NCBI GenBank assembly: GCA_018806915.1
Contig: JAGKQI010000034.1
Location: 930,001 to 994,000 of the forward strand
Source of the DNA: Phytophthora colocasiae
Taxonomy: Eukaryota > Oomycota > Peronosporomycetes > Peronosporales > Peronosporaceae
Length of the DNA: 64,000 nucleotides
Reading direction: 5' to 3'
The position numbers and the translations under genes were made by a program. A model generated the notes under the pieces. It saw nothing but the letters and a program-made list of their open reading frames with translations. It had not been told where the DNA came from and searched no databases. How positions within the stretch are numbered: the first letter of the stretch is position 1; each line of letters starts with the position of its first letter. Below are positions 10,534 to 17,943 of this stretch, piece by piece.

Positions 10534-11722
10534 GAAGCTGACGGACTAGCAGCCGAGCTCAGGCTCTGGTCCGTGGCTGGCACAGCCAGCGAGTCTCCCT
10601 CGGAGACTGAAGGAGCATCCTGCGAAGCAGGGATAGTGGCCTGAGAGGCGGGAGCCACTGCCGTCGTGTGACGAGGAAAGCGGCCGGGCCGCACGCGTAT
10701 CTTCGCGTACTGGAAGAGTAGACCTCGGGCGAGGCGGACGTCCACCTCGGCGCAGCTCTCCATGAGCCGGTCAAACGACGCGAGCTTCCGTGAAGCCTCG
10801 GCCCAGGTGGCCACATGGACCATGTAGTCCCGGGTGGTCTCTCCGGTTTGGAGCAGGAGTGGATAAGTCCTCATCTGAGGCACAGACTCCCGTCGCCGTT
10901 GCTTATCTAAGCGTTGCCGATACTCGGCGAGTGTGCACACCTGCGGGGTCAGGAAACGCTCATGGAGCCCCTGTCGCTGCTGAGTCTCAGCCACCGTACG
11001 TGGAGGATTGCCTATGGCGTAACCATGCAGGTTTGGCTGCGCCATCAACTGCTTCACCTGCTCGGCAGGGTCGCGAGGCTCGAAGCCGTAGTCGCGCCGC
11101 GACGAAGTCCCCACGATGTCCCGTTGGACCGGTCGACGTGACTCTGGAGCACCGCTCAGGGAAGCCTCCTGTGCCTCATCCAGAGGGTTGGTGATCGCGT
11201 CTTCGACTCCCTTGAGTGACTCTGGCTCATCGCGAGCAGGAAGCGGTGGTGCGTTGCGCAAACGCGTTGAGCACGAGGCTCGAAGGTCCCTCCGGGAACG
11301 GATTGGGCTGCCGCAGCTGCCGAGGAATTGAGTACCGACGCGGATCGCGTGGAGAGCGCAGCTCAGATCGGGTCGTCCGAGGGCTCGCAGGAGCAGGAGA
11401 CGCATGGGCATCGCCCTGTTCGGACTCCTCGTAGTCCACTTCGACCTCGCCTTCCTCTGTAGGAGAGCGACGTGGGTCGCGCGTCGGCGACGCTGTCGTG
11501 TACTCGAAGGGTGAGCCACCGCTACCACTTGACGTCGGGCTGGCCTTGAACATCGCTCCGTAGCGAAGGCGAAACGCCGCGAAATACTCCGAATCGGAGA
11601 GCGTGAGAGGAGCCGAGGGCTCAGACCGGAAAGCGCTGAGGCGCTGGGGCGTAGACGCCTGGTCACTGGACACCTCAGGAGCGGTTGGCTCGCTGGGGAG
11701 AATTGAAGAATGTGCTCGTTGA
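10389..11722 (-). CDS. Element A antisense open reading region
   Basis: Between the chromodomain and the 3' LTR the plus strand has no coding frame. The minus strand is open in two overlapping frames that change over near 11,240-11,270, together about 450 codons. The first part is Ser/Pro/Glu-rich (EGEVEVDYEESEQGD). The second has a protein-like helical stretch (LLLQTGETTRDYMVHVATW and SFDRLMESCAEVDVRLA). The upstream frame is open back into the 3' LTR (to 11,922). I recognise no domain. Antisense ORFs in this position are known from some plant Ty3/gypsy elements. It could also be an old captured gag or host fragment. The last ~40 codons merely mirror the chromodomain. Confidence 0.5.
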
Positions 11723-11839
11723 GCCAGCGCACCCGCGCACTCTCGTTGAGAGATTTCTTTTATCGGAAAGTTGCCGGTGACAGGCCTTGACAAGGCAGTT
11801 ATGTCTACAGTTGTAGATACTCCGTATCCACGGTTTGGT

Positions 11840-11848
11840 GGGGGAGGG
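11840..11848 (+). other. Polypurine tract of element A
   Basis: GGGGGAGGG directly abuts the 3' LTR start (TGTAAC at 11,849). A purine run in this place primes plus-strand DNA synthesis in LTR retroelements. Confidence 0.8.
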
Positions 11849-12260
11849 TGTAACAGGGTTACACGGCGCTGCGCGCCTTGGCTACAATAGGTGTGGTATA
11901 CACCATCCAGGTCACAAGTCACAGATCCGTGTACAACACATAGTGTTTCTCACACGTCACACATGTAGCCAGTTGCTGGCTGTTAGCTCAGAGCCACACA
12001 TTACATTTGATTAGGATTTAGTATGTTAGATACTAAATCCGTTACATTCAGGATTAGGGCAATAAAATAAATAAAAATCAGTTTGCATTTTACATAATTA
12101 GTGTTAGTTCCTTTATTATAGGGACACTGATTGTGAGAGTCCCGTATTTAGTGGACTACTTGGTTCTTGTATAGAACCGAAGGCTAGTGCCTTGCAAGCA
12201 GGACTCTACGAGTCAACCCAACTTCCTCTGTGCCGTGCACACCTACGCAGCCCCGCTGCA
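11849..12260 (+). repeat. 3' LTR of element A
   Basis: 412 bp, TGTAACAGGG... to ...GCTGCA, one base different from the 5' LTR (A at 11,855). It is followed at once by the TCTTC target duplication. Confidence 0.95.
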
Positions 12261-12265
12261 TCTTC
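12261..12265. repeat. Target-site duplication TCTTC, right copy (element A)
   Basis: Matches 4,386-4,390. Collapsing the two copies and deleting A restores an uninterrupted minus-strand frame in element B. Confidence 0.92.
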
Positions 12266-13030
12266 CAATTTTACCGATCTTACCTTCTCCCCGTATAATC
12301 TCTTGCGACCACTAAGTGGGATCCCCACTTCATTAGGTAAGCACATCGATCCCTTCGCAAGATCCATCCGGACCCCAGCCGGGATCATGAAATCCATACC
12401 CAGGATCGCATCTTGTCCGGATAGATCTCCGATCCAAATATCGAAAAAGTAGACCAAATATCCCGCAAGTGTGATCTTGATCCTCGTTCTTCCCTCGGTT
12501 GTGTACACATTATCACCGATCCCAACACACTCCTGTCTCTGACTAGTGTCAAAGTGGCACCCAACCTTACGAGCAAAGGTGGTATCCAAGATGGATACCT
12601 CGGCGCCAGTGTCCAGGAGCAAGATCGCTCTTTCATGATTAATCTTGCCTGAGATCTTGGCTTGGCGGAACCATTTTCCTGGTGCGTGGTATTTCCAGTA
12701 ACCCCTGGATTCTCCTTCCTTGAGATCCAAGGCCACTTCCGCACCAGATCGTGAGAACTCATCGATCCGGGGAAGACTCGCGATCTTAGCAGTATACGAA
12801 TGCAACTTACATGTATTACCGCGCAGATCCGAATTCTCCCTATCTTGATCTCTCGATTTCTTGTTCACATATGCATAGATGCAGTACTCAGAACGTTCGG
12901 CTCGTACCGGTTTCCAAACCGGCGAGCGTCCTAGTTTAACATCTTTTCCACCTTCTCGGGAAACAGTCCGGCATGTCGGGTCGGATCGTACCACTTGCGG
13001 ATCTGGTTGTAGAATTCTTCCATGGGGCAT
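12261..13030 (-). CDS. Element B retropepsin (aspartic protease), 5' part of pol
   Basis: The minus-strand frame starting in the gag overlap encodes an aspartic protease. LLLDTGAEVSILDTTF (about 12,570-12,620) contains the catalytic DTGA, and QDAILGMDFMIPAGVRMDL (about 12,355-12,415) is the conserved ILG-DF segment. The pol frame overlaps the gag frame by 100 bases (12,931-13,030) in a different phase, as expected where Gag-Pol is made by ribosomal frameshifting. The frame runs unbroken into the element A insertion point and is rejoined in phase at 4,385. Confidence 0.82.
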
Positions 13031-15258
13031 TCTCCAGCTTCATGGATCTCCCCACAACCACGGCATGTATATAGACAGCGATCCGTTGGGTGGCCCCTTT
13101 TTCCGCACTTGTCACAGGTTAGACGTCTCCAGCAGTCCAGATCCGTGTGCTTCCGCGACCCACAATGCGAACAGCGACCTCTATCGTGATCTGGTTGTCT
13201 GCGATCCGTGGTCCGGCCTCGGTCCTGCACGTTCGTGTGTGATCGCGACTGATCCTGTTGGTGGGGGACGCCCCCAGTACCGATCTGCTTGTCTTCCGAC
13301 GCAGCAAGATATATTCTCCGGAGATCGCCTTCAGAATCGGACCCGTCCGATCCGGATATTTCTTCTGATTCTGAGCTCGGATCTTGAGTTTGGATCGCCC
13401 GTACCACCGCTCGGGTGGGTGCCGCCGGGGCACTGGCCGGTGCCTTTTGTCTGTACTTCGATCCGAACGCAGATTTACGCTGTCTGCTTTTCGCCCGTTC
13501 CCGGGCACGAAGTACTTCCTCAAGTTCATCGACGTCATTCAGCCGGAGTAGGGTCAGCCGATCAGCTAACTCCGGATCTCCCAATGTCTCGATATAGTGA
13601 TCTACATGTTCTCGGCGGGCCTTAGGGCTCCCATCCTTGATCTTCAGTCTAGCACGTAAAGCCGCCACGTTGAGCCGGTAGAGATAGTCAAGGGGAGTCT
13701 CCTCCGATCGCTTGCGAGCGTGATAGTATTGCCACGCGACCGACATACCCAACCCACAATATTGGGTCTGGAAACTGTCCAACAGATCCGCCCACTTGGT
13801 TTTCGTCGTTCGACTGAGCTGCCTGTACCAGTTCTTTGCCGGTCCCACCATCAGATCTGCAAACGTGAGGCATTTCTCTTCTTCCGTAGCCTGATCGCGT
13901 TGGAACGCCGACTTGACTTTACTGATCCAGGCCCGAGCGCGATCTTCGTCCAGATCTTTACCCGCAAAATCTTTCAGATCCGAGATCGCTGAGATCCGGA
14001 CCCGCTGGATCATCGACGATCCTCCTTGACCGATCGCCGCGGATGCGATCGTGGCCCGGCTCGACATCTGTCCCCCGGAACTTGGTATGCCCAGATCGTC
14101 CGGATCGTATTCCCATGCATCCGGATCCGAGGCCGTGACGGACTCCATTTCAACATCTAACTCCCCTTTGATCGGCGATCGGGGTGTCGCGAGATTCCGT
14201 TCTTTCAAGAAACGATCCATCGCCATTTGAAAGTAGTCGTCCAACTTGTTGCTCGATCCAGTGGAATTAGTCGTCGGCGCGGTCTGGTCCGTCCGGATCC
14301 GGCGATTTTCTTGCTGATCGGGCATCTTGACCTCCAGCTTCGCAGCCACCGATCGCGTATCCTGTTTCTTCATACGCGATTTCAGGAACTTGGCGGCGGA
14401 GGGCCCTAACGACATGCGTTGCAGCCTTCTCAGGCTATCTGAGTCTGGTTCCGAGGTCGCTGACGCGTAGCATGACGACCCAGTCTGATAGCCTGGGTCG
14501 GGCGTCAGTGGGCGCTCGCCGACCAAGATCTTGAGGGAATCGAATAGATCATGGGTCGCAGATTGAATCGCTTGCAGTTCCAAGTCAAATAGAGAGTTTG
14601 GGTCGAACTCTCCAGCCACCAAACCAGCTTCTTGGAGCAGATCAAGTAGGATCTTCACCGCGTTCAGGCGGTCAGAGCTAGTCCGGGGCTTCGACACTGG
14701 GCCTGTGAGGTTACCGATCTGGCGGACTTGTATGATCGTAAGAACAGGATCGTTAAGCAAGGTCTCGCTTAGCCTCTTCCTGTAGTAGGCCTGCTCGATC
14801 GCGTCCTTGGTGATCGTTGATCCTGGGTTGATCACATCTTCTGGCTCTGAGTCTGGAGCTTTCAATTTCGTCCGGGTGCTCTTGATCTTCTTTTTCTTGG
14901 TCGATCTTGAGGCAACAGTGGACTTGGTGAGCAGGTTAGGTTTCAGCTTTGCTGATTCCTTATCGCTCGTGTGCGGATCTCGATTCTCATCGAGATCCGC
15001 AATGGCCCTCGAAGGGGCCTTGGGAGGAATTCGAGGTTTTTCTTCGAGATCTGGATTGCGATCCAGGTCTGCCTCGTGCCTGTCAGTAGAGATCCTCCCA
15101 GAACTCTGCTGATCTGTGGATCTTTCTGTTTTCAGTGGTGCCTCCGTCGATCCAACATTCGTAGGCACTTCTTCCCCTTGTTCTTCTTTTACCTTGACAT
15201 CTTCTTGGGACTCACGGTGATATCCGAAGTCACCAGAAGATCCGGGCACGCGCACCAT
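12931..15258 (-). CDS. Element B gag polyprotein
   Basis: About 775 codons from the first in-frame ATG at 15,258; the frame is open further upstream to 15,381 without an ATG. The N-terminal half is charged and low in complexity. The capsid region lies around 13,600-14,000 (ARAWISKVKSAFQRDQATEE, KTKWADLLDSFQTQYCG). The C-terminus has an unusual run of zinc-knuckle-like motifs at 13,045-13,185: CSHCGSRKHTDLDC, CDKCGKRGHPTDRC and CRGCGEIHEAGEC, three knuckles where one or two are usual. The frame is intact, unlike pol of the same copy. It ends inside the pol overlap. Confidence 0.82.
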   Translation of the reverse strand: MVRVPGSSGDFGYHRESQEDVKVKEEQGEEVPTNVGSTEAPLKTERSTDQQSSGRISTDRHEADLDRNPDLEEKPRIPPKAPSRAIADLDENRDPHTSDKESAKLKPNLLTKSTVASRSTKKKKIKSTRTKLKAPDSEPEDVINPGSTITKDAIEQAYYRKRLSETLLNDPVLTIIQVRQIGNLTGPVSKPRTSSDRLNAVKILLDLLQEAGLVAGEFDPNSLFDLELQAIQSATHDLFDSLKILVGERPLTPDPGYQTGSSCYASATSEPDSDSLRRLQRMSLGPSAAKFLKSRMKKQDTRSVAAKLEVKMPDQQENRRIRTDQTAPTTNSTGSSNKLDDYFQMAMDRFLKERNLATPRSPIKGELDVEMESVTASDPDAWEYDPDDLGIPSSGGQMSSRATIASAAIGQGGSSMIQRVRISAISDLKDFAGKDLDEDRARAWISKVKSAFQRDQATEEEKCLTFADLMVGPAKNWYRQLSRTTKTKWADLLDSFQTQYCGLGMSVAWQYYHARKRSEETPLDYLYRLNVAALRARLKIKDGSPKARREHVDHYIETLGDPELADRLTLLRLNDVDELEEVLRARERAKSRQRKSAFGSKYRQKAPASAPAAPTRAVVRAIQTQDPSSESEEISGSDGSDSEGDLRRIYLAASEDKQIGTGGVPHQQDQSRSHTNVQDRGRTTDRRQPDHDRGRCSHCGSRKHTDLDCWRRLTCDKCGKRGHPTDRCLYTCRGCGEIHEAGECPMEEFYNQIRKWYDPTRHAGLFPEKVEKMLN

Positions 15259-15819
15259 TGTGGTGGAGCGGATCTGGCCAAAATCCGGTTGAGGCCGATC
15301 GCGATCGCCACTTGCGCCCAGACACCGACTAACGGAGGGGGTCCCCCGATGATCCGTGATCTTGTTGCGTGTAGTGTTCACCTTGTGTACCCGTCGGTAG
15401 GCGGGTTACGCTCTTCCAGGTAACTTCTGAAGATGTCTTGGGACGAGAAGAAGGTCTTGGGTGACGCAGGGGTTTGAGGCGGCGTGGAAGTTCTTCACTC
15501 CACCTCGGGGTACTTGATCCCGGTCGTAGGCGAGTTCTCGAGCCTTGATACGGGTGCCTGGTTCTTGATCCAGGTCTTCCAATAGTCCAATGTTCGGGAT
15601 TCAGTCCCTTCCTTTCGTTGTTTTCCGCTTCCGATAGCGGGGGTCTTGAGGGGGCGAGATTCGACGGGATCCTTAGGCTAAACAACCAATTCCTTCCGAT
15701 CCGATGTATGCACTTAAAGGATAGTTCACTAGATAGGGCAAAGCTGGCCAATATATTATCCAGACTTAACCGCTATACTAGGTCACGTATCCTTACCTTC
15801 CTGACGCTTGTAGGGCCAA
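15259..15819 (-). other. Element B 5' leader between LTR and gag
   Basis: On the minus strand this 560-bp stretch lies between the putative LTR end (15,820) and the gag start. A candidate primer binding site, TGGCCCTACAAGCG, begins just downstream of the LTR end ACTACA, near 15,805-15,818. No recognised coding sequence; the antisense frames are shadows. Confidence 0.5.
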
Positions 15820-16002
15820 TGTAGTTCCCGGTTCCAGGCGTAGCGAAGACACTTGAGTGGTTCAGGGCAAATTCGAGTCTGTTTATGGTTATTCCTATGC
15901 CTACTAATCCCATCCTGATTTACTATCCTACGACCACATGACACTGGCTACAGAGCGGATCCCTAGCTTGGCTCCCCTAACCCTGATCTTGAGCCGATTC
16001 CG

Positions 16003-16180
16003 TACTTAACCGAAGCTTGATCTCGCACTTAACCGAAGCTTGTACTTAACCGAAGCTTGATCTCGTACTTAACCGAAGCTTGATCTCGCACTTAACCGAA
16101 GCTTGATCTCGCACTTAACCGAAGCTTGATCTCGCACTTAACCGGAGCTTGATCTCGTACTTAATCGGGACTTGATCACT
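16003..16180. repeat. 23-bp tandem repeat array in the element B LTR
   Basis: About eight units of (T/C)ACTTAACCGAAGCTTGATCTCG, starting at 16,003, 16,026 (a 17-bp unit), 16,043, 16,066, 16,089, 16,112, 16,135 and a decayed unit at 16,158. There are no spacers, so it is not a CRISPR. Each full unit contains AAGCTT and GATC. In an LTR such arrays often act as enhancer-like or recombination-prone sequence; that role is inference. Confidence 0.9.
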
Positions 16181-16456
16181 GCCTGATCCCGCTTGGTGAT
16201 CCTTCAAAGAATCCGGATCAGGCCACAAGAAGAGTCTGCGTCGCGCCTGGGGTTGACCTTGATCCGGAGCTGATCTCGTACTTATACGGGAGAGGATCAT
16301 TGCGCGATCTTGCGTGATCTCGCTTCGTCGCCGCCCGGGGAAGTTGGATCGTGCTGTTAGAGGCTTCGGGGCGCCAGGGTAAGCTGATCATGCTCGCTTG
16401 GGGCCCCGTCATCGTTGATCGCGCGAGAACATCCTTGATTTCCCCATTCTTCCTCC

Positions 16457-16516
16457 GGCAGGATTCGGATCACCCACGAACACCACGGCAGGATTCGGAT
16501 CACCCACGAACACCGC
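16457..16516. repeat. 30-bp tandem duplication
   Basis: GGCAGGATTCGGATCACCCA and the ten bases after it occur at 16,457-16,486 and again at 16,487-16,516, differing only near the end of the unit. Probably a slippage duplication in the LTR of element B. Confidence 0.85.
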
Positions 16517-16655
16517 TCCACCTGCTTCTTCGCCGGTGTCTCCGTTGCCTGTTCCCGGCGGGACCCATCGTACCTTCGTCTGATTCGACCCAGATCTGGC
16601 GATCACAGGTCCCCCCTGTCGCTCGTTCCGACTCTATTCGGGTTCGTGGCTGACA

Positions 16656-16934
16656 TCGCCTCTCCGGGAAAAATTTTTCGTCCGCTTCACCACAAACATC
16701 TCGTTGCTCCTTAACAATGTACCCCAGAGCAACACCGTGTTGCTCTGTCGGCGATAGCGTACGAAGCATCGTCGCTACCGCTGCCTCTCCAATGACTTGT
16801 GAAAGTCTTTGGAGAGCTTCCCACTCTGGATCTGACAGGTGGGCACAGTCCGTGCGCGTCACGGACATGTGAGGGGTCCCAGCGGATCCCTCATCCATTG
16901 GGGAGTTCTCTACCCCGCGTTCGTATGACTCCAT
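16656..16934 (-). pseudogene. Element C gag N-terminal fragment
   Basis: An ATG at 16,934 starts a frame whose first ~85 residues look like the Gag N-terminus of element A: a HLSDPEWEALQRLSQVIG segment and a TMLRTLSPTEQHGVALGYI segment mirror the helical start of A's Gag. Past about 16,690 the similarity and composition change, and the frame runs on into the LTR of element B. The gene is therefore truncated by the insertion of B. Confidence 0.6.
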
Positions 16935-16983
16935 ACGAACGAACAGCAGTCGGTCGTGGGACGGACCAACAAGTGCTACCAGG

Positions 16984-17435
16984 TGTAATGGGTCTACCTA
17001 GACCTATTAGATGGCGTACACGTGCGCTTACGTGTATGAGGAAGCGTGCAATTAGAATAGACTTAATTTAAGTATACTTATTTAAATAAGTATAATTAAA
17101 TCAAATATAACTAAATTAAACTGCAAAATACCGTAAAATGAGAACTGTTATTGAATTTGGCATAAGCCAATTATGGACCTCCTAAAACTGTTTGTTATCT
17201 ATTTCTAAAGGGTCTGTCAACGTGTGGTTGGCAGAAACTCTGTTCAGTGATTGGTAGAAATCCGTTACTTTCTACCAATAATATGCACAAATGCACACGA
17301 ACCACCCGGTTCGCCCATGTATCCTTTGGTGTGTACAGCACACCAAGGTCTGAGGCCCATTTCCAACCTCTAACAGTTATCCTAACTGTTAGAGTTACAA
17401 GTGGTACAACCACTTGTACGTGTAACCCCGTTACA
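16984..17435 (-). repeat. Element C 5' LTR
   Basis: 452 bp bounded by the inverted terminal repeat TGTAA...TTACA. On the minus strand it starts TGTAACGGGGTTACACG, the same 17 bases as the LTR of element A. The PBS TGGTAGCACT lies two bases beyond its inner end. The interior has an AT-rich palindrome-like block (17,055-17,100) and a short inverted repeat around 17,380-17,395 (CTAACAGTTA). Confidence 0.78.
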
Positions 17436-17514
17436 CCGGTGCTGGCGTGTTGCCACTGCACGAAATAACTCCAAACGCGCTTGATTCTCTGTGGACGTTG
17501 GCATCTCTTGGCAG
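17436..17514. repeat. Dispersed repeat D, copy 1
   Basis: 79 bp, about 70/79 identical by eye to 61,482-61,560. Copy 1 starts at CCGGT exactly where the LTR of element C ends, whereas copy 2 has further sequence to its left. So C inserted into D, probably duplicating CCGGT. Read on the minus strand both copies encode a similar peptide (CQEMPT, then TE(N/K)QARLE), so D may be coding sequence of an older element. Confidence 0.7.
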
Positions 17515-17943
17515 AGTGAGGTCAGGCTGGAGTGCCGGGCTGACACTGCCGGGCTGGCCAGCATGGGACTCCCGGAAGCCTTCCGTTCACGGGTGGCGAG
17601 CAGCGAATCCACTAAGATAATACGGTAGAACACTACAACCCTTGAAGATCGATTGCCGTCCCTTTTGAATGAGCATATTTAGTTTGCTCCAGTGATTTTT
17701 GCCCGCTCGCCTTGCGCGCCTGCAAGTGCGAATCTGACAGTGAAACTTGCTAGATGTATATAAGACATGCTAATGAATACATCGTGTTGCTTTCGTAGCG
17801 GGGGAGCGCGTGTAGCGATCGCACCGCCACAAGCAAGCGGCAGGCTCACGCCGTGATTTACGCCGCGAGCTTGGGCCTCTGATTGGCCAAAAGAAGTTCG
17901 TTTCTAAATCATTTAGAAATGGCTACACTTTAGTTGAAGGGGG
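17515..17943. other. Repeat-like flank and 3' region of the cNMP-binding gene
   Basis: About 430 bp without a supported gene. It joins repeat D to the stop codon of the minus-strand gene at 17,944. Near 17,930-17,958 a 17-base phrase, TTACA(T/C)TTTAGTTGAAG, is nearly repeated across the stop codon. Nothing else is recognised. Confidence 0.5.

Larger units (their letters stand above)
4391..12260 (+). mobile_element. Element A: young chromodomain-type Ty3/gypsy LTR retrotransposon
   Basis: A full-length 7,870-bp element with 412-bp LTRs (4,391-4,802 and 11,849-12,260), a 5-bp target duplication TCTTC, a primer-binding-site candidate, gag with a CCHC knuckle, protease, RT, RNase H, integrase, a chromodomain and a polypurine tract. 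The domain order RT-RH-IN-chromodomain makes it a chromovirus-like Ty3/gypsy element. By eye the LTRs differ at one base (4,397 G against 11,855 A), so insertion was recent. The coding region is nonetheless broken by frame changes near 5,250, 5,620, 6,295, 7,160, 7,840 and 10,000. An antisense open frame fills the stretch between the chromodomain and the 3' LTR. It sits in the opposite orientation inside pol of element B. Confidence 0.95.
1..16655 (-). mobile_element. Element B: Ty3/gypsy-type LTR retrotransposon, GATC-rich, split by element A
   Basis: A minus-strand element read right to left: LTR (about 15,820-16,655), gag, protease, RT, RT-linked RNase H, a second RNase H, then integrase running off position 1. 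Its 3' LTR is outside the window. It is interrupted at 4,390/12,261 by element A. GATC occurs 33 times in positions 1-1,020, against about 4 expected, and the density stays high to about 16,605, which supports a right boundary near 16,655. Pol carries frameshifts near 665, 725, 1,780 and 3,000, so this copy is probably dead. Family assignment rests on the domain order RT-RH-IN and on motifs; the exact LTR ends are my estimate. Confidence 0.85.
15820..16655 (-). repeat. Element B 5' LTR (boundaries inferred)
   Basis: On the plus strand this runs from TGTAGTTCCCGG (15,820) to GTGGCTGACA (16,655), giving a TG...CA segment of about 836 bp. The left end abuts a candidate PBS. The right end is where GATC density falls and where gag of element C resumes. 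The partner LTR is outside the window, so the ends cannot be proved. It contains the 23-bp repeat array (16,003-16,180) and a 30-bp tandem duplication (16,457-16,516). Confidence 0.5.
16656..17435 (-). mobile_element. Element C: outermost LTR retrotransposon, only its 5' end visible
   Basis: Minus-strand remnant with LTR (16,984-17,435), primer binding site and the N-terminus of gag, cut at about 16,656 by element B. The LTR start TGTAACGGGGTTACACG and the PBS TGGTAGCACT are shared with element A, so A and C belong to related lineages, although the LTR bodies differ. Its right flank CCGGT continues directly into dispersed repeat D. The rest of C should lie left of the window, beyond element B. 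Confidence 0.75.

Noticed and set aside
15820..15955. A 136-bp LTR of element B bounded by TGTAG...CTACA
   Set aside because: The inverted ends match, but the GATC-rich sequence continues to about 16,650, so a short LTR would leave 700 bp of B unexplained.
16003..16180. Possible CRISPR array
   Set aside because: The 23-bp units are directly adjacent with no spacers, in a eukaryotic LTR.
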